From Planctomycetota bacterium (lineage in GTDB: Bacteria; Planctomycetota; UBA11346), in contig JALHRW010000025.1 of NCBI GenBank assembly GCA_022841245.1, forward strand, positions 1 to 38,812: a stretch of DNA of 38,812 bases, written 5' to 3'. How positions within the stretch are numbered: the first letter of the stretch is position 1; each line of letters begins with the position of its first letter. The notes beneath the pieces are model-generated. The model did no database searches, was not told the DNA's origin, and saw nothing but the letters and a program-made list of their open reading frames with translations. Made by a program: the position numbers and the translations under genes. This document shows positions 32,713 to 38,812 of this stretch, in pieces.

Positions 32713-33534
32713 ATGCTCCGCTACCTCGCCTACGGCTCCCGTAGCTACGGTGCACGGCCGGTGTTTCCGACCGTGCGCGAACGCTGGGAGCTGGAGGGCG
32801 CGCTCAGCGGGCGCATCGCCCCGGTGATCCCGGGTGGCGCGCATCTGGCGCCGCGCGAGCGCCGGCTCTGGCTGCTGCCTCCGCATCATGGCCACGGCTG
32901 GACCGGCGATGACGGCGAAGCCACCGTCGCCGTGCTCTCCCCGCTGAAGGTGCCGCTGGCGGTCGAACGTGCCGCGGTGCGCGCGGCCTGCCAGGGCAGG
33001 CTGCTGCATTGGGACATGAGCAAGGACGACGCCGCCTGGCTCGCGCGCGAGATCGAGGCGCTGATCCCGCGCTATGCCCATCCCGACGCCGTCGATCTGC
33101 TGCGCCAGGAGCGCCTCGTCCTCGCGGTGTGCATCCGCGCCCTCGATGCCCAGCCGCCCGGGCTGGTCGAGGCCCCCGACGACGATCCGCAGCGCCAGAT
33201 CGATGCCGCCATGACCTGGTTCGCGCACCACCTTGGCGAGGGTGTCGGCGCGCTGGAGATGGCCGAGGCCCTGCACATCTCGCCAGCGCATCTGCGTCGG
33301 CTGTTCCACCGCGTGCTCGGCGCCTCGCCGCGCGTGGTGTTCAACCGCTTCCGTTTGCAGCACGCCGACCAGATGCTGATCTCGAGCAGCCTGCCCCTGG
33401 ACGGGATCGCCGCCGCCTGCGGCTTCTCCTCGGCCTCGACCTTCTGCCGCGCCTACCAGCGCAGCCGCGGCCGCTCGCCCGGGCAAACCCGCTCCATCAG
33501 CCCGCGCTTCGACCATTCGCCGGCCGCGCGGTGA
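32713..33534 (+). CDS. AraC-family transcriptional regulator
   Basis: 273 residues. N-terminal region (1-100) with FPTVRERWELEGALSGRIAP and RERRLWLLPPHHGHGW, a cupin-like sensor, and a C-terminal AraC domain (about 170-270: GALEMAEALHISPAHLRRLF, GASPRVVFNRFRLQHADQML, LDGIAAACGFSSASTFCRAY, RSRGRSPGQTR). The first 30 residues are echoed by the fossil after nagA. Divergent from the DUF4091 gene and convergent with the oxidoreductase gene, 7 bp between stops. Likely regulates the DUF4091 gene (inference). Confidence 0.92.
   Translation: MLRYLAYGSRSYGARPVFPTVRERWELEGALSGRIAPVIPGGAHLAPRERRLWLLPPHHGHGWTGDDGEATVAVLSPLKVPLAVERAAVRAACQGRLLHWDMSKDDAAWLAREIEALIPRYAHPDAVDLLRQERLVLAVCIRALDAQPPGLVEAPDDDPQRQIDAAMTWFAHHLGEGVGALEMAEALHISPAHLRRLFHRVLGASPRVVFNRFRLQHADQMLISSSLPLDGIAAACGFSSASTFCRAYQRSRGRSPGQTRSISPRFDHSPAAR
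32763..32799 (+). repeat. 37-bp direct repeat, copy 2
   Basis: Inside the start of the intact AraC gene. Pairs with 29414-29450 on the other side of the DUF4091 gene, 36 of 37 positions alike. Confidence 0.8.
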
Positions 33535-33541
33535 ACGGACC

Positions 33542-34867
33542 TCAGAACGCGCCAGCGAACAGCTCGTCGACCCGCACCACCTGGCCGGTGGCGAAGGAAT
33601 GGTTGGCGGCGATGCCCATCATGATGGCGTAGGTGCCGTCGCGATGGTCGGCGGCGCGTCCGAGCGGATCCTCGCCGCCACCGACGAAGATGTCCTCGAG
33701 CATGCGCGCGTCGCCGCCGCCATGAGCGCCTTCGGCCGTGGGCATCGGGACTTCGTACGGCTTCTCCCACAGCGGACGGACCAGGATACGGCGCATCGCC
33801 CCGGCTTGGTGCGGCATCGCCGAGCCGAAGCGGTCGAGCCGGGGATCGGCAGCGCCGGTGACGAAGGCACCCTCCTCGTTCACCACTTCCAGCCGGCCCT
33901 TGCTGCCGTTGATCATGCAGCGCCAGCCCTCCCACGGCGAGTAGGCGGTGAGATGGTAGGTGAGGGTGGCACGGTTGCGGTACCGGGCGATGACCGCCAT
34001 GTCGTCGGGAATGGAGATGCCGTCGCCGAACACGTTCTGGTCGCGGCGGTAGCCGTCGTGGACGGCTGCGTCGTGGTACATTTCCTTGTCCCGCCCAGTA
34101 AGCTGCAGGGCGTAGGGGTCGCCGACCGCGGCGGGATCGCCGGTGGCGCTGACGTAGGGACGGAAGTCGCCGCGTGCCTCGGCGTTGGCCCGGCCGTAGA
34201 AGCGCAGGTCGCCGAATCCGAATACCGTCTCAGGTCGGCTGTCGAGCAGCCAGTTGATGAAGTCGAAATGGTGCGAGGCCTTGTGCACCATCAAGCCGCC
34301 GCTGTTGCGCATGTCGCGGTGCCAGCGCCGGAAGTAGTCGGCGCCGTGGCGGGTGTCGAGCAGCCACTCGAAGTGCACCGAGAAGACCTCGCCGACCACG
34401 TGCTCGGCCAGCAGCTCCTTGATCCTGCACGCCACCGGGGTGTAGCGCACATTGAACGTCGCGCGCAGCTTGCGGCCAGTGCGCCGGGTGACCTCGTGGA
34501 TGGCGCGGCACTTCTCCACGTCGATGGTCAGCGGCTTCTCGACGATGACGTCGCAGCCGACCTCCATCGCCCGGATGATGAACTCGTGGTGGGTGCGATC
34601 GGTAGTGGTGACGATGACGCACTGCACACGGTGCTCGCTGATCATGCGCTCGAACTCGGCCGGTCCGTAGCAGGGCAGCGGCGCGACCTGGAACTTGGCA
34701 GCGAACTCGCGGTTGTAGAAGGCCATGCGTCCGGGGTTGGCATCGCACAGCGCGACCAGGTCGTGGCGGTCGCGGTAGGTGCCGAGCAGGGCGTGGCTGT
34801 ACATCGTGCTGCGTCCACCGGTGCCGACCAGGGCGAAGCGGGTGCGGGGAATGGTGGCGGTGGTCAT
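33542..34867 (-). CDS. Gfo/Idh/MocA-family oxidoreductase
   Basis: 441 residues. N-terminal Rossmann fold with the nucleotide loop VGTGGRS (14-20) and the family's VEKPLT (109-114), K111 being the catalytic lysine. The C-terminal alpha/beta domain (about 130-441) includes SGGLMVHKASHHFDFINWLL with the likely catalytic His pair. The family interconverts sugar or inositol alcohols and ketones with NAD(P). The substrate is not identifiable. No signal peptide, so cytoplasmic. Divergent from the alpha/beta hydrolase at 34990. Confidence 0.92.
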   Translation of the reverse strand: MTTATIPRTRFALVGTGGRSTMYSHALLGTYRDRHDLVALCDANPGRMAFYNREFAAKFQVAPLPCYGPAEFERMISEHRVQCVIVTTTDRTHHEFIIRAMEVGCDVIVEKPLTIDVEKCRAIHEVTRRTGRKLRATFNVRYTPVACRIKELLAEHVVGEVFSVHFEWLLDTRHGADYFRRWHRDMRNSGGLMVHKASHHFDFINWLLDSRPETVFGFGDLRFYGRANAEARGDFRPYVSATGDPAAVGDPYALQLTGRDKEMYHDAAVHDGYRRDQNVFGDGISIPDDMAVIARYRNRATLTYHLTAYSPWEGWRCMINGSKGRLEVVNEEGAFVTGAADPRLDRFGSAMPHQAGAMRRILVRPLWEKPYEVPMPTAEGAHGGGDARMLEDIFVGGGEDPLGRAADHRDGTYAIMMGIAANHSFATGQVVRVDELFAGAF

Positions 34868-34960
34868 GCGGCCATCCTACGCACCGGCGTCAGCACCGCC
34901 GCACTCCGATCATGTGCTGGAACGCTCGCCGGCGTCCGCCCCTTCCCGCGACGGCCACCG

Positions 34961-34969
34961 TGCTATGCT
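34961..34969 (+). promoter_or_regulatory. Extended -10 upstream of the alpha/beta hydrolase
   Basis: TGCTATGCT fits an extended -10 (TGnTATnnT). GGAGG at 34980-34984 is a strong ribosome-binding site 5 nt before the ATG at 34990. The rest of the 34868-34989 gap shows nothing further. Confidence 0.4.
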
Positions 34970-34989
34970 GCGGCCTTCCGGAGGATGCC

Positions 34990-36135
34990 ATGACGAAGAG
35001 CGTGATCGGTGCATACGGGACCTGGGCTGCGGGGCTGGTCGGCACCCGGCCGCCGCGACTGAGTCTGCGGCGAAAGGGCTCCGGAGGCCTGGCGGCCTGG
35101 CGACGGCGCGCGCTCGGCCGGATGATGGAGCTGCTCGCCCCACCGGCCATGCCGCGCATACCGAAGGTCCGCGTGGTGGAGCGCGGGGAATACGATGGCG
35201 TCGTCTGGGAGAAGCTGAGCTGGCGCCTGCCGTGGGGCCCGCCGACCGAGGCGGTGCTGCTCAAGCCCGCCCGGGCCCGGCCCGGCGAGGCCCTGCCGGG
35301 CATCCTCGGCCTGCACGACCACGCCGGACGGAAGTATTTCGGTTGGCGCAAGATCGCGCAGATCAGCCCGCAGGTCCACCCGCACATGGTCGAGCATCGC
35401 GCCAAGAGCTACGGCGGTCTGGCGTGGGCCAACCAAGCGGCCAAGCGCGGCTTCGCCGTCCTCGTCCACGACACCTTCCCCTTCGGCAGCCGGCGGGTGC
35501 GCCCCAGCGAGACCAGCGATTTCATCGCCAAGGACCTGCGCGAGCCGGTCGACGACGACCTCGCGAGCATCGACGCCTACAACCGCTGGGCGGGCGAGCA
35601 CGAATCGATCATGGCCAAGAGCCTGTTCTGCGCCGGCACCACCTGGCCCGGCGTCTACCTGCGCGAGGACCAGGTCGCGCTATCGATCCTGGCGGCCCGG
35701 CCAGAGGTCGACGACACGCGCCTGGTGTGCGCCGGCCTCTCCGGCGGTGGCATGCGCACGGTGTTCCTCGCCGGCCTCGACCCGCGCATCCGCTGCTGCA
35801 CCTGCGTCGGCTTCATGACCACCTGGCGCGACTTTGCGCTCAACGTCTCGCCGTACCACACCTGGATGACCTACGTGCCGCTGGCCGCCAACGATCTCGA
35901 CTTCCCGGAGATCCTCGGCCTGCGCGTGCCGCGCCCGGTGCTGGTCCAGTCGACCAAGCAGGATCCGCTCTACACCCTCGCCGGCATGCGCTCTGCCGGC
36001 CGCATCCTGCGCGACGTCTACCGCACCGCCGGCGTGCCGGAGCGCTGCCGCGTGTCCTTCTACGATGGCGGGCACAAATTCGACGGCCCGATGCAGGACG
36101 AGGCCTTCGCCTGGTTCGAGCGCTGGCTGCGTTGA
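34990..36135 (+). CDS. Alpha/beta hydrolase (acetyl-xylan-esterase-like)
   Basis: 381 residues from the ATG at 34990 (GGAGG 5 nt before it), rather than the longer frame from 34912. Alpha/beta hydrolase fold: GILGLHDHAG (oxyanion region, about 104-113), nucleophile S251 in CAGLSGGGM, likely acid D in VQSTKQDPLYT (about 325) and His in YDGGHKFDG (about 364). Resembles the family of large acyl- or acetyl-xylan esterase-like proteins common in planctomycete polysaccharide loci. No signal peptide evident. A cytoplasmic deacylase of sugar esters is plausible, substrate unknown. Confidence 0.85.
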   Translation: MTKSVIGAYGTWAAGLVGTRPPRLSLRRKGSGGLAAWRRRALGRMMELLAPPAMPRIPKVRVVERGEYDGVVWEKLSWRLPWGPPTEAVLLKPARARPGEALPGILGLHDHAGRKYFGWRKIAQISPQVHPHMVEHRAKSYGGLAWANQAAKRGFAVLVHDTFPFGSRRVRPSETSDFIAKDLREPVDDDLASIDAYNRWAGEHESIMAKSLFCAGTTWPGVYLREDQVALSILAARPEVDDTRLVCAGLSGGGMRTVFLAGLDPRIRCCTCVGFMTTWRDFALNVSPYHTWMTYVPLAANDLDFPEILGLRVPRPVLVQSTKQDPLYTLAGMRSAGRILRDVYRTAGVPERCRVSFYDGGHKFDGPMQDEAFAWFERWLR

Positions 36136-36156
36136 ACCGGTAATTCGTCCGGCAGA

Positions 36157-36241
36157 CCACGGAGGGACGGAGTTGAGACGGAGTTGATCCAGGAATCCGC
36201 CCTGCTCCGTCTTCACTCCGCGGTTCTCCGTTCCTCCGTGG
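36157..36241. repeat. 85-bp nested inverted repeat (CCACGGAGG type)
   Basis: Outer arms at 36157-36172 and 36226-36241 match at 15 of 16 pairs (the odd one is a G-U type); inner arms AGACGGAG (36076 is not involved; 36176-36183) and CTCCGTCT (36205-36212) are perfect. It fills most of the 120-bp gap between two genes that converge on it. Strings such as CTCCGTnCCTCCGTGG are recalled as a dispersed repeat type in several bacterial groups (memory, not checked). May end transcription from both sides. Confidence 0.7.
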
Positions 36242-36255
36242 GTTCGGAAACGGCG

Positions 36256-37371
36256 CTAGTCGGTGAGGAAGGTGCGCAGGACGTCGACCGCGCGTTCGAG
36301 CTCGCCCACCGCGATGCGCTCGTCGCGGGTGTGGGCGTCCTCGATCCGACCGGGTCCCCACACCAGGCACGGGCCGCGGGCCTGGAGGAAGGACGCGTCC
36401 GAGCACCACGGCGCCACCGTCTCGCCGCCATCCACGCCGTGGCGCGACAGGGCGCGCGCCAGGCGCTGGTCCAAACCGTGCCGCGGCGCGATGCGGCGCA
36501 GCGCCGGAGCTGCGAAGATGTCCTCCACCACCACGCCGGGGCCGGCCAGCTCGCGCAGCCGCGCCGCGACCCAGGCAGGGTCGCTGTCCGGGATCAGGCG
36601 GATGTCGAACTGGGCGCGGCAGCTGTCCGGCACCAGGTTGATGGCGGTGCCGCCGCTGATGCCGGTGAGCGTCATGGTCGGCGTGCCCAGACCGGCGTCG
36701 CGCATCGCCGCCAGTTCCGCGCCGAGGGCCTGCACTGCCGCCAGCGCTCCGAGCATGCCGGTGATCGCGTTGCTGCCGCGCTCCGGCTGCGAGGAGTGGC
36801 AGGCCCGGCCAGTGGTGTGCAGGGCGCAGCGGTAGGCGCCCTTGTGCGCCACCACCGGGCACAGCTTGGTCGGCTCCAGCGCCACGATCAGGTCCTGGTC
36901 GGCGCCGCCGGCGCTCCACGCCTTGGCTCCGAGCATGCCCGCCTCCTCGTCGGCGGTCCCGAGCAGGGTGATGTCGTAGGCCAGCGTGCGGCCTTCGCCG
37001 ACCAGCGAAGCCAGCGCCACGCAGGCGGCGGCCAGCGGTCCCTTGTCGTCGCAGGCGCCACGGCCGAGGATGTCGCCGCCGCTGACCGCTCCGGCGAACG
37101 GTTCGGACATGCCGAAGGCCGAGACGGTGTCGAGATGTCCGGCGAGCAGTACGCGCGGCGCGCCCGGACGCGGCAGGCGGGCCTCCAGGTTCCAGCGTCC
37201 CGGCTGCACTTCGCGCAGACCCCCCGCCATCCCGTGCGCGGTGACGAAGTCGAGCAGCCGGCCGGCCACCGCCCGCTCCGGCGCGCTGGCGTCGGTGCCA
37301 GTCGGTGTCGACGACTCGCTGGGGATGCGGATCAGCTCGCTGGTCAGCTGGCAGACGGCGTGCGCGGACAT
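36256..37371 (-). CDS. M20-family deacetylase/peptidase (ArgE/DapE-like)
   Basis: 371 residues. Metal-binding motifs are complete: H79 and D81 in LLAGHLDTVSAFG, the bridging D108 in GRGACDDKG, catalytic E142 and E143 in GTADEEAG. The dimerisation domain occupies about 175-280 (HKGAYRCALHTTGRACHSS, GGTAINLVPDSCRAQFDIR). The M20 family cleaves N-acyl or peptide bonds with two metal ions; acetylornithine deacetylase and succinyl-diaminopimelate desuccinylase are the nearest types, but the substrate is unclear. Divergent from the epimerase-like gene across a perfect palindrome, so both may share one repressor. Confidence 0.9.
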   Translation of the reverse strand: MSAHAVCQLTSELIRIPSESSTPTGTDASAPERAVAGRLLDFVTAHGMAGGLREVQPGRWNLEARLPRPGAPRVLLAGHLDTVSAFGMSEPFAGAVSGGDILGRGACDDKGPLAAACVALASLVGEGRTLAYDITLLGTADEEAGMLGAKAWSAGGADQDLIVALEPTKLCPVVAHKGAYRCALHTTGRACHSSQPERGSNAITGMLGALAAVQALGAELAAMRDAGLGTPTMTLTGISGGTAINLVPDSCRAQFDIRLIPDSDPAWVAARLRELAGPGVVVEDIFAAPALRRIAPRHGLDQRLARALSRHGVDGGETVAPWCSDASFLQARGPCLVWGPGRIEDAHTRDERIAVGELERAVDVLRTFLTD

Positions 37372-37407
37372 ACGACTCCTTGACGGGGGGCGACCCTCCT
37401 GCTATAT

Positions 37408-37423
37408 AACCAACTAGTTGGTT
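37408..37423. promoter_or_regulatory. Perfect 16-bp palindrome AACCAACTAGTTGGTT
   Basis: Located between divergent start codons at 37371 and 37448, next to the only AT-rich stretch in the gap (TATATAA). The form ACCAACTAGTTGGT is typical of TetR-family operators (from memory). No TetR gene is in the window, so the regulator is elsewhere. Confidence 0.6.
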
Positions 37424-37447
37424 TCGTCAATCCGCCCCGGAGAGTCC

Positions 37448-38488
37448 ATGTCCATCGCGTCCGATCCCTGCCACAGCGAGGCCGACCTCAACGAGCGGAT
37501 GTCGCGGCCGACTCCCGCCCTGGTCGCGCAGCTGGCGCGTGGCCGCGGCGACCTCGTGCTGCTCGGCATCGCCGGCAAGATGGGCGTCACCCTGGGCATG
37601 CTGGCGGTGCGCGCCCTGCGCGAGGCGGGCTCGTCGCGCCGCGTGGTCGGCGTCGCGCGCTTCAGCGACGCGCAGGCCCGCTCCACCCTGGAGGAGGCCG
37701 GCGTCGCCACCATCGCCTGCGACCTGCTCGACCGCGATGGTGTGGCGCGGCTGCCCGATGCCGAGGACGTGATCTACCTCGCTGGGCGCAAGTTCGGCAC
37801 CAGCGGGCCCGAGGCCGATCTGACCTGGGCGATGAACGCCGTGGTCCCGGCCAACGTCGTCCACCGCTATGCGGGTTCGCGCATCGTCGCCCTGTCGACC
37901 GGCTGCGTCTATCCGATGGTGGCGCCGCAGGACGGCGGCTGCATCGAGTCGGTGGCGCCAGCGCCGGCCGGCGAATACGCGATGTCGGCCCTGGCCCGCG
38001 AGCGCGTCTTCTCCTGGGCCAGCCGGGCCGCCGGCACGCGCGTCTGCCTGATCCGACTCAACTACGCCCTCGATCTGCGCTATGGCGTGATCCACGACAT
38101 CGCGCAGCAGATCGCGGCCGGCGCGCCGGTCGACCGCACCGTGCCGCTGTTCAACGGCATCTGGCAGGGCGATGCCAACCGCATGATCCTGCAGAGTCTC
38201 GAACTGTGCAGCGCGCCGGCGACGGTGCTCAACCTCACCGGACCCGAGACGCTGTCGGTGGAGCGGACCGCGCACGAACTCGGCCGTCTGCTCGGCAAGG
38301 ACGTCGCTTTCACCGGCGAGCCGTCGCCGCACATGTGGCTGAGCGACGCGTCGATCGCCCTCGACCGCTTCGGCTATCCCAGCGTGGCGCCCGCCACCAT
38401 CGTCCGCTGGACCGCGGCGTGGATCGCCGCCGGCGGCCGTTCGCTCGGCAAGCCGACCCATTTCCAGACCACCGACGGGAAATTCTGA
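37448..38488 (+). CDS. NAD-dependent epimerase/dehydratase-like protein lacking the catalytic lysine
   Basis: 346 residues from the ATG at 37448, preferred because GGAGAG precedes it; an ATG at 37418 would lie inside the palindrome. Rossmann fold: LLGIAGKMGVTLG (38-50) is the NAD loop, STGCVYP (150-156) the usual Ser/Thr strand, and LNLTGPETLSVE appears near the end. In the extended SDR family the catalytic pair is Y-x3-K; here Y177 is followed by A-M-S-A181, so the Lys is missing. It may act as a different kind of reductase or as a sugar-binding or regulatory form. It is followed at 1 bp by a DapA-family gene, so one transcript is likely. Confidence 0.83.
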   Translation: MSIASDPCHSEADLNERMSRPTPALVAQLARGRGDLVLLGIAGKMGVTLGMLAVRALREAGSSRRVVGVARFSDAQARSTLEEAGVATIACDLLDRDGVARLPDAEDVIYLAGRKFGTSGPEADLTWAMNAVVPANVVHRYAGSRIVALSTGCVYPMVAPQDGGCIESVAPAPAGEYAMSALARERVFSWASRAAGTRVCLIRLNYALDLRYGVIHDIAQQIAAGAPVDRTVPLFNGIWQGDANRMILQSLELCSAPATVLNLTGPETLSVERTAHELGRLLGKDVAFTGEPSPHMWLSDASIALDRFGYPSVAPATIVRWTAAWIAAGGRSLGKPTHFQTTDGKF

Positions 38489-38489
38489 C

Positions 38490-38812
38490 ATGAGCGCCCC
38501 GGCCATTCCCGCCCCGCTGCACGCCCGCCTGCGCGCCGGCACCGTCATCCCCGCCCTGCCCCTCGCCCTTGACGCCAAGCGCGCCTTCGACGCGGTGCAC
38601 CAGCGGGCGCTGGTCCGCTACTACGTCGACGCCGGAGTCGGCGGCCTGGCGGTGGGCGTGCACAGCACCCAGTTCGCCATCCGCGACTGCGGCCTCTATG
38701 AGCCGCTGCTGGCCTTCGCCGCCGAGCACGTCGACGCCTGGGCGGCGCGTAGCGGCCGCCAGGTCCTGCGCATCGCCGGCGCCTGCGGCGCGACCGCGCA
38801 GGCCGTCGCCGA
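38490..38812 (+). CDS. DapA-family (dihydrodipicolinate synthase-like) aldolase, 3' end off window
   Basis: The first 107 codons, starting 1 bp after the previous stop. VIPALPLALDAKRAFDAVHQ and YYVDAGVGGLAVGVHSTQFA match the start of the DapA/NanA/KDG-aldolase superfamily, where a TPF-type and GG-x-GE-type stretch are usual; here TPF is replaced by ALPLAL and the GE of the second stretch by VH. The Schiff-base lysine would lie past the edge. Paired with an epimerase-like protein, it could act on sugar acids (inference). Confidence 0.75.
   Translation, partial: MSAPAIPAPLHARLRAGTVIPALPLALDAKRAFDAVHQRALVRYYVDAGVGGLAVGVHSTQFAIRDCGLYEPLLAFAAEHVDAWAARSGRQVLRIAGACGATAQAVA

Overview
The window is uniformly GC-rich and comes from an anaerobic or facultatively anaerobic Gram-negative bacterium. 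The gene mix points to the PVC superphylum (Planctomycetota, Verrucomicrobiota or Lentisphaerota): an ECF sigma factor overlapping a FecR-type anti-sigma protein, a Ser/Thr kinase with DWG in place of DFG and a LamG-like extracytoplasmic part, secreted right-handed beta-helix proteins ending in DIGAYE, a DUF4091-type glycoside-active protein, a Gfo/Idh/MocA oxidoreductase and several AraC regulators beside carbohydrate genes. This assignment is inference; there is no rRNA, ribosomal protein or other phylogenetic marker. I see no tRNA, rRNA, CRISPR array or intact insertion sequence.

Layout. (1) 1-6673: two paralogous secreted beta-helix proteins (minus strand, the first running off the left edge into a cadherin/Ig-like repeat array), then an ECF sigma factor and a FecR-type membrane anti-sigma protein (plus strand). 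The extracytoplasmic half of the FecR protein is itself a beta-helix resembling the two secreted proteins. Both secreted genes have a GGTGTGnCACACC-type dyad 70-90 bp upstream. (2) 6683-11073: an operon of ExbB, ExbD and a giant TonB/TolA-like protein that carries the TonB S-x3-H membrane motif, a long Ala-rich coiled coil and a C-terminal CBM9-like domain. (3) 11173-19128: a thiamine-diphosphate decarboxylase-like enzyme, then a compact operon (ilvE, a Cys-rich protein of unknown function, ferredoxin, 2-oxoacid:ferredoxin oxidoreductase alpha, fused beta-gamma, butyrate kinase, phosphate butyryltransferase). In order, its products would turn branched-chain amino acids into branched acyl-CoA, acyl-phosphate and acid, yielding reduced ferredoxin and ATP.

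(4) 19276-24662: Ser/Thr kinase, a UPF0126 (TRIC-type) membrane protein, a TrmB-like regulator and an AraC regulator. (5) 24727-29406: an ADP-ribosylglycohydrolase-family protein with a beta-sandwich tail, an AraC regulator, NagB and a NagA reduced to its barrel; this looks like amino-sugar use. Both AraC genes here have an inverted repeat directly against the start codon, in the gap shared with the divergent neighbour. (6) 29414-34867: a DUF4091 protein flanked by a 37-bp near-perfect direct repeat, one copy being the start of an intact araC gene and the other a fossil of it, then a Gfo/Idh/MocA oxidoreductase. (7) 34990-38812: an alpha/beta hydrolase, an 85-bp nested inverted repeat, an M20 deacetylase/peptidase divergent across a perfect 16-bp palindrome from an epimerase-like protein lacking the YxxxK lysine, and the start of a DapA-family aldolase.

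The most system-like novelties are the sigma/FecR-beta-helix/secreted beta-helix circuit and the ExbB-ExbD-TolA-like-CBM9 machine. The unknown Cys-rich protein inside the branched-chain acid operon is the best single-gene target.
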